Assembly: GCF_006716185.1 (NCBI RefSeq)
Contig: NZ_VFOP01000001.1
Span: forward strand, 1,798,001 to 1,862,000
Direction of reading: 5' to 3'
Origin: Ornithinicoccus hortensis
GTDB taxonomy: Bacteria > Actinomycetota > Actinomycetes > Actinomycetales > Dermatophilaceae
DNA length: 64,000 nt
Shown: positions 59,473-64,000 of the stretch, piece by piece
How positions within the stretch are numbered: position 1 is the stretch's first letter
How the letters are laid out: each line of letters begins with the position of its first letter
Notes under the pieces: generated by a model
What the model saw: only the letters and a program-made list of their open reading frames with translations
What the model was told of the DNA's origin: nothing
Database searches by the model: none
Program-made: the position numbers and the translations under genes

Positions 59473-61239
59473 TCAGTGATGCTGACCCGGCTCCAGGGCC
59501 TCGGCCCGCTCGTCCTCGGACTCGCCCGCGGGCAGGGCCTCGGTCTCACCGTGGTGGTGTGCGGCCGCCAGCTCGGTGGGGGTGACGGGCTCGACCCGGT
59601 CCTTGAAGTAGAACTCGGACAGCGCCCGGCGGGCCTTGTAGAGCATGCCCCGCGGCTCGCGCACGCCGTGCTCGTCGACCTCGGACCCCTCGGTCACCGA
59701 CAGCGGGCGCTGCGGCTCGTGCTGGACCAGGTGCCACCGGTCGCTGGGCGAGAGCGGCTCGTGGTGCTCGTAGAACTTGCCCTCGGGGGTGCGCACGATC
59801 CGGCCCGACTCCACGCCGTGCATGACCAGGTCGTGGTCGGCCCGCTGCAACGACAGACAGACCCGCTTGACCACCATGAACACCACGATCGGCAGGACGA
59901 AGAAGGCCACCCGGAACGAGTTGGTGATGTCGTTGATCGACAGGTGCAACTTGATCGCCAGGATGTCGTTGACCGTCGCCAGGGCGAGCACCACATACAT
60001 CGAGATGCCTGCGGCACCGATGGCGGTCCGGACCGGGGCGTTGCGCGGGCGGTCCAGCAGGTGGTGCTCGCGCTTGTCACCGGTGATCCAGGCCTCCAGG
60101 AACGGGTAGGCGCCCAGGATGATCCAGACGAGGGGGAGCAGCACCAACGAGCCCAGAAAGATGTTGAAGCTCCAGGTGAAGCCCCACAACTCGAACTCGA
60201 GCCAGCCGGGCAACAGGCGCAGCGCCCCGTCGGAGAACCACATGTAGAAGTCCGGCTGGGACCCTGCGGTGACCTGTGTCGGGTCGTAGGGTCCGTAGAC
60301 CCACACGGCGTTGATCGTGACCAGTGCCGAGATGAGGGCGACGACACCGAACACGATGAAGAAGAAGCCGCCGGCCTTGGCCAGGTACACCGGCATGAAC
60401 GGGAAGCCGACCACGTTGTCGTTGGTCCGGCCCGGGCCGGGGAACTGGGTGTGCTTGTGCACCATGACCAGCACGATGTGGGCGGTGAACAGCCCGACCA
60501 GGAGCGCCGGCAGCAGCAGCACGTGGGCGATGAAGAGGCGGGGGATGATCAACTCGCCCGGGAACTCCCCGCCGAAGACGAAGAAGGTCATGTAGGACCC
60601 GATGACCGGGGCGGACTGCATGAAGCCGTTCATCGCCCGGATGCCGGTGCCGGAGAGCAGGTCGTCCGGGAGGGAGTACCCGGCGAAGCCCTCGATGCAG
60701 GCCAGCAGCGACAGGACCGCACCGATCACCCAGTTGATCTCACGGGGCTTGCGGAACGCGCCGGTGAAGAAGACCCGGGCCACGTGGAGCGCGATGCCCA
60801 CGATGAACAGCAGCGCGGCCCAGTGGTGCATCTGCCGGATCAGGAGCCCGCCCTTGATCTCGAAGGAGATGTCCAGGGTGGAGGCGTAGGCCTCGCTCAT
60901 CCCGACGCCCTGCAGCGGCACGAAGGACCCGTCGTAGACGACGTGGCCCATGCTCGGGACGAACCAGAAGGTCAGGAAGGTCCCGGTGATCAGGCAGATG
61001 ATCATCGAGTACATCGCGATCTCGCCCAACAGGAACGACCAGTGGTCCGGGAAGATCTTCTTCATCATGAAGCGCATGCCCTTGGCAGCGCCCAGCCGTT
61101 CGTCGGCCCAGACCAGCGGGGGCGGCAACGTGGGGTTGCTCGCGACCTCCGCCGTGGGGCTGTCGGACCGCACGGTCCCGGCCGGCGAGTCGCCGCCGCG
61201 CAGCGCGTCCGCGCCCTGCGGCACGTGTGTGGTGCTCAT
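59473..61239 (-). CDS. qcrB: Menaquinol-cytochrome c reductase cytochrome b subunit
   Basis: 588 residues from ATG 61237-61239, overlapping the qcrA stop by one base. Eight-helix cytochrome b plus actinobacterial extensions. Heme ligands in RQMHHWAALLFIVGIALHVARV and PRLFIAHVLLLPALLVGLFTAH; Qo-site region PDFYMWFSDGALRLLPGW (PDFYxWxxG in place of PEWY). C-terminal ~130-residue charged tail. This subunit is the target of Q203-type inhibitors in mycobacteria. Confidence 0.95.
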   Translation of the reverse strand: MSTTHVPQGADALRGGDSPAGTVRSDSPTAEVASNPTLPPPLVWADERLGAAKGMRFMMKKIFPDHWSFLLGEIAMYSMIICLITGTFLTFWFVPSMGHVVYDGSFVPLQGVGMSEAYASTLDISFEIKGGLLIRQMHHWAALLFIVGIALHVARVFFTGAFRKPREINWVIGAVLSLLACIEGFAGYSLPDDLLSGTGIRAMNGFMQSAPVIGSYMTFFVFGGEFPGELIIPRLFIAHVLLLPALLVGLFTAHIVLVMVHKHTQFPGPGRTNDNVVGFPFMPVYLAKAGGFFFIVFGVVALISALVTINAVWVYGPYDPTQVTAGSQPDFYMWFSDGALRLLPGWLEFELWGFTWSFNIFLGSLVLLPLVWIILGAYPFLEAWITGDKREHHLLDRPRNAPVRTAIGAAGISMYVVLALATVNDILAIKLHLSINDITNSFRVAFFVLPIVVFMVVKRVCLSLQRADHDLVMHGVESGRIVRTPEGKFYEHHEPLSPSDRWHLVQHEPQRPLSVTEGSEVDEHGVREPRGMLYKARRALSEFYFKDRVEPVTPTELAAAHHHGETEALPAGESEDERAEALEPGQHH

Positions 61240-62294
61240 CAGCCACGCTCCCAGAAGCTCGGGCCCACCGGCTCGGCGAAACCGTCCGCCGCGACGAGGT
61301 AGCCCTCGCCGTCGACGGTGATCGGCAGCTGGGGCAGCGGGCGCTTGGCCGGACCGAAGATGACCTTGCAGTCATCGGTCATGTCGAAGGTCGACTGGTG
61401 GCACGGACACAGCAAGTGGTGGGTCTGCTGTTCGTACAGCGCCACGGGGCAGCCGACGTGGGTGCAGATCTTGGAGTAGGCCACGATGCCCTGGTAGCCC
61501 CACTCGCGTTGCTTGCTGCTCTTGATCTTCGCCGGGTCGAGGCGGACGAGGATGATCGAGTCCTTCGCCTTGGCGGTCATCATCACGCTCGGGTCCAGCT
61601 CGTGGGCCGCCTCCCCGACGAAGCCCTCGGGCATGACGTGGAAGACCGAGCCCTGGGTGACGTGCTCGGGCCGGATCGGGGTGCCTGACGGGTCGATCAT
61701 CAGGCGCATGTCCTTCTTCCAGTTGGTGATCGACAGCTTGTTGCCGGGCAGCGGGCCCAACCCGCCGGCGACCTGCAGGGCCAGCGGCAGCGCGAACAGG
61801 CTCAGCGCACCACCGGCGGTCATCAGCAGCAGTGGGCGCCGGTTCAACTGGGCGCTGCGGTAGCCGCGGGACAGGTGCTGGGCGGTCTCCAGCCTGGCCT
61901 GGTCGTCGGAGGCCTGGGGGTGGCGCTCCTCGGAGACCTCGACGTCGGACATCAGGGTCTTGGCCCAGTGCCCGGCACCGAGTCCGATGCCCAGCAGCGA
62001 AACCGCCAGGGTCAGCCCGAGACCCAGGTGGTAGACGTCCATCTCGCCGATCCAGAAGACCCAGCCGCGCTGGCCTTCCTCCATGAAGAAGTAGACGGCG
62101 ATGAAGCCCAGCGTGCCCAGCATCGAGAGGGTGAACAGGGCCGCGACCTGGCGCTCGGCGCGCTTGGCGGCCTTGGGGTCCACGTCGGCGCGACGCGGGA
62201 CGTGCGGCGGGATCCCCGGGTTCTCGAACCGGTCGGTCGTCGCGGCGGAGTTCTCTCCTCCGTGCGGTGCCAGCTCCTGGGTGGTGTCACTCAC
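61239..62294 (-). CDS. qcrA: Rieske iron-sulfur protein of the bcc complex
   Basis: 351 residues. Three predicted membrane helices (ALFTLSMLGTLGFIAVYFFM, LGLGLTLAVSLLGIGLGAG, LLLMTAGGALSLFALPLALQ), as usual in actinobacteria, then the 2Fe-2S domain with CTHVGCPVALY and CPCHQSTFD supplying two Cys and two His plus the disulfide Cys pair. Transfers electrons from menaquinol to the diheme cytochrome c. One nt separates it from qcrC. Confidence 0.95.
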   Translation of the reverse strand: MSDTTQELAPHGGENSAATTDRFENPGIPPHVPRRADVDPKAAKRAERQVAALFTLSMLGTLGFIAVYFFMEEGQRGWVFWIGEMDVYHLGLGLTLAVSLLGIGLGAGHWAKTLMSDVEVSEERHPQASDDQARLETAQHLSRGYRSAQLNRRPLLLMTAGGALSLFALPLALQVAGGLGPLPGNKLSITNWKKDMRLMIDPSGTPIRPEHVTQGSVFHVMPEGFVGEAAHELDPSVMMTAKAKDSIILVRLDPAKIKSSKQREWGYQGIVAYSKICTHVGCPVALYEQQTHHLLCPCHQSTFDMTDDCKVIFGPAKRPLPQLPITVDGEGYLVAADGFAEPVGPSFWERG

Positions 62295-62295
62295 G

Positions 62296-63111
62296 TCAGG
62301 CCGCCTTCCGTCCGAGCCACACGGCCAAGCCGATCATCAGGGCCGCTCCGATCGTCCAGATGAACAGGGCGTCACCGGCCGGCCCCAGGGATCCGAGGCT
62401 GTGGCCGCCGAAGGAGTTGCCGCCCTCCTCGACGTCCTTGAGGAAGGCGATCACGTTCTCCTTCTCCTGCGGGGTGATGTTGTAGTCGTTGAAGACCGGC
62501 ATGGACTGCGGGCCGGTCAGCATGGCCTCGTAGATGTGGGTGGCCTCCACGCCCATCAGGCTGGGGGCGAACTTGCCGCGCGTCAGGGCGCCGCCGGACC
62601 CGGAGGAGTTGTGGCACATCGCGCAGTTCGTCCGGAAGATGGCCCCGCCCTCGGCGATGTTGGCGCCCTCCAGGTCGAGGAACTCCGGGTCCGGCAACGC
62701 CGGTCCGGGACCGAGCGAGGCGACGAAGGCGACCAGCTGCGCGGTCTGCTCCTCGGTGAAGTGGTTACGGCCCTTGGCCGGGGCCTGGACCCCGGGGGCG
62801 GCCAGCGGCATCCGGCCGGTGCCGACCTGGAAGTTCACGGCGGCGGCCCCGACGCCGACCAGCGACGGCCCCGCCGGCGGGTTGCCCTCACCGTTGGTGC
62901 CGTGGCAGGAGGCGCAGTTGGCCAGGAACAGTTCCTTGCCGGCCTTGACGTCGTCGGCGTCGGCGGTGGCCGTCGGGACGGCGCTGGGCGCCTCCGGCTT
63001 CATCACGGCGTAGGCGGTGCCGGTCATCGTGAGACCGAGCAGGAGCAGCACGAGTATGGCGATCGGGCTGCGGCGTCGGGCGGCGAGCTTCTTCACAGTC
63101 CAGGTCCTCAC
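62296..63111 (-). CDS. qcrC: Diheme cytochrome c subunit of the bcc complex
   Basis: 271 residues from GTG 63109-63111, overlapping the ctaE stop by 4 nt (GTGA). N-terminal anchor helix ([20 protein letters not shown]), two c-type heme domains with CASCH (66-70) and CAMCH, and a C-terminal membrane helix ([20 protein letters not shown]). It hands electrons directly to CtaC in the supercomplex, replacing soluble cytochrome c. Confidence 0.95.
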   Translation of the reverse strand: MRTWTVKKLAARRRSPIAILVLLLLGLTMTGTAYAVMKPEAPSAVPTATADADDVKAGKELFLANCASCHGTNGEGNPPAGPSLVGVGAAAVNFQVGTGRMPLAAPGVQAPAKGRNHFTEEQTAQLVAFVASLGPGPALPDPEFLDLEGANIAEGGAIFRTNCAMCHNSSGSGGALTRGKFAPSLMGVEATHIYEAMLTGPQSMPVFNDYNITPQEKENVIAFLKDVEEGGNSFGGHSLGSLGPAGDALFIWTIGAALMIGLAVWLGRKAA

Positions 63112-63776
63112 TTCACCACATAGATCGTCAGGAACAGGGCGATCCACACGACGTCGACGAAGTGCCAGTAGTAGGACACCACGATCGCGCCGGTCTCTTG
63201 GGCGTGCGTGTACCGCTTGGCGGTGAAACTGCGCCCGATGATCAGCAAGAACGCCAGCAGGCCGCCGGTCACGTGCAAGCCGTGGAATCCGGTGGTCATG
63301 TAGAAGACCGAGCCGTAACCGTCGGAGGCGAGGGTCACGCCCTCACGGATCAGCTCGGCATACTCCCAGACCTGTCCGGCGACGAAGATCGCGCCGAAGA
63401 TGTAGGTCAGGACGAACCATTCACGCATCCCCCAACTGCCGATCTGCCACAGCTTGCCGCTGCGGGAGGGCTTGCGGGCCTCGGCCTTGAACACGCCCAA
63501 CTGGCACCAGATCGAGGAGATGACCAGGATCGAAGTGTTGGTGAGGGCGAACGGGAAGTTCAACATCGAGGTGCGCTCGGCCCACAGGTCGGGGGAGACC
63601 GCGCGGATGGTGAAGTACATCGCGAAGAGGCCAGCGAAGAACATGATCTCGCTGCCCAACCACACGATGGTGCCCACCGCCGTCATGTTCGGCCGAGAGA
63701 CCGGTCCGTGCCCTAGGGACATCCCCGCGGCCGCGGGGTCTGCTGTCGCTGCTGGAGTACTCGCCACGTCGGCCAT
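63108..63776 (-). CDS. ctaE: Cytochrome c oxidase subunit III
   Basis: 222 residues, first gene of the ctaE-qcrCAB operon, start ATG 63774-63776 with AGGA upstream. Five membrane helices. Blocks: [58 protein letters not shown] and [19 protein letters not shown]. Completes the aa3 oxidase encoded by ctaCDF 6 kb away. Confidence 0.95.
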   Translation of the reverse strand: MADVASTPAATADPAAAGMSLGHGPVSRPNMTAVGTIVWLGSEIMFFAGLFAMYFTIRAVSPDLWAERTSMLNFPFALTNTSILVISSIWCQLGVFKAEARKPSRSGKLWQIGSWGMREWFVLTYIFGAIFVAGQVWEYAELIREGVTLASDGYGSVFYMTTGFHGLHVTGGLLAFLLIIGRSFTAKRYTHAQETGAIVVSYYWHFVDVVWIALFLTIYVVK

Positions 63777-63844
63777 TATGTCCTAAAGCAATCCGTCGTG
63801 GGCACCGACCCTCCGGGGTGAATGTGGACCCTGGCCGGGCTGGG

Positions 63845-63850
63845 TACGAT
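63845..63850 (+). promoter_or_regulatory. -10 TACGAT (leaderless start at 63857)
   Basis: TACGAT, 6 nt, ATG 63857, in the divergent region upstream of ctaE. Confidence 0.5.
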
Positions 63851-63856
63851 CAGGGC

Positions 63857-64000
63857 ATGACCGTTGCGACGACCGCCGACCAGGCCTCCGGAATTCGCCG
63901 GATCACCGTGCTGCTCTACAGCGACGACCGCGCCACCCGTGACGCCGTCCGGCTGGGGGTCGGAAGTACCCCGAGCAGGGACGTCCACGTCGAGCGGTGG
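63857..64000 (+). CDS. Possible response-regulator-like protein, first 48 codons (runs off window)
   Basis: The frame from ATG 63857 is open to the window edge. After a short leader it reads RRITVLLYSDDRATRDAVRL, resembling the first strand and acidic pocket of a receiver domain (paired Asp after a hydrophobic strand). Too little is present to name it firmly. Divergent from ctaE. Confidence 0.6.
   Translation, partial: MTVATTADQASGIRRITVLLYSDDRATRDAVRLGVGSTPSRDVHVERW

Overview
The window is high-GC DNA from an actinobacterium. Gene content and order point to the Micrococcales, probably an Intrasporangiaceae/Ornithinimicrobiaceae-type organism (inference). The supporting genes are a type I glutamine synthetase with lipA/lipB and DUF4191, a two-lipoyl-domain SucB, a bcc-aa3 cytochrome supercomplex, a DUF5302 protein, an SCO2322-family surface protein and a mycothiol-type hydroquinone reductase. 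Many genes look leaderless: a TANNNT -10 hexamer sits 6-7 nt before the start codon.

Region 1 (1 to about 11.4 kb) is a defence locus. It begins with the 5' part of an IS1380-type transposase running off the window edge. A tightly packed five-gene operon follows (956-11423): a DUF1156 adenine DNA methyltransferase with Zn-binding Cys pairs, an unrecognised coiled-coil protein, a DUF262/HNH (GmrSD-like) nuclease, a Swt1-type HEPN-DUF499 ATPase, and a small protein with a second HEPN-like RxxxxH motif. The methylase/DUF499 pair is known from defence islands, but no helicase or PLD nuclease gene is present. The set looks like an unusual or undescribed variant combining DNA modification, a DUF262/HNH nuclease and possible HEPN RNases.

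Region 2 (about 11.4-21.2 kb) is a mobile/accessory stretch. It holds a tyrosine recombinase, a Zn-finger protein divergent from an XRE regulator, a metallophosphoesterase, a DUF5677-like protein, an istB remnant, an HNH gene and a coiled-coil membrane gene both cut by an intact IS3 element, a Zn-finger/HTH excisionase pair, and a class II Fic protein behind a 28-nt palindromic operator.

Region 3 (about 21.2-64 kb) is core chromosome: nitrogen assimilation (glnA); lipoate synthesis (lipA, lipB) with lipoyl-dependent enzymes (sucB, lpdA, gcvT); an ABC exporter; a Ser/Thr kinase; a hydroxyacid operon (3-hydroxyisobutyrate-type dehydrogenase, MHS transporter, LctP-type permease); pepA; a CobU-like gene; peptidase and peptide-transporter genes; trpS behind a classical Trp attenuator with a WW leader peptide; erpA, a PfkB kinase and aat; then ctaCDF converging on ctaE-qcrCAB. 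The lipoyl genes supply and use the same cofactor. The cta/qcr genes encode the respiratory chain from menaquinol to oxygen. The window ends inside a divergent gene that may encode a response-regulator-like protein.
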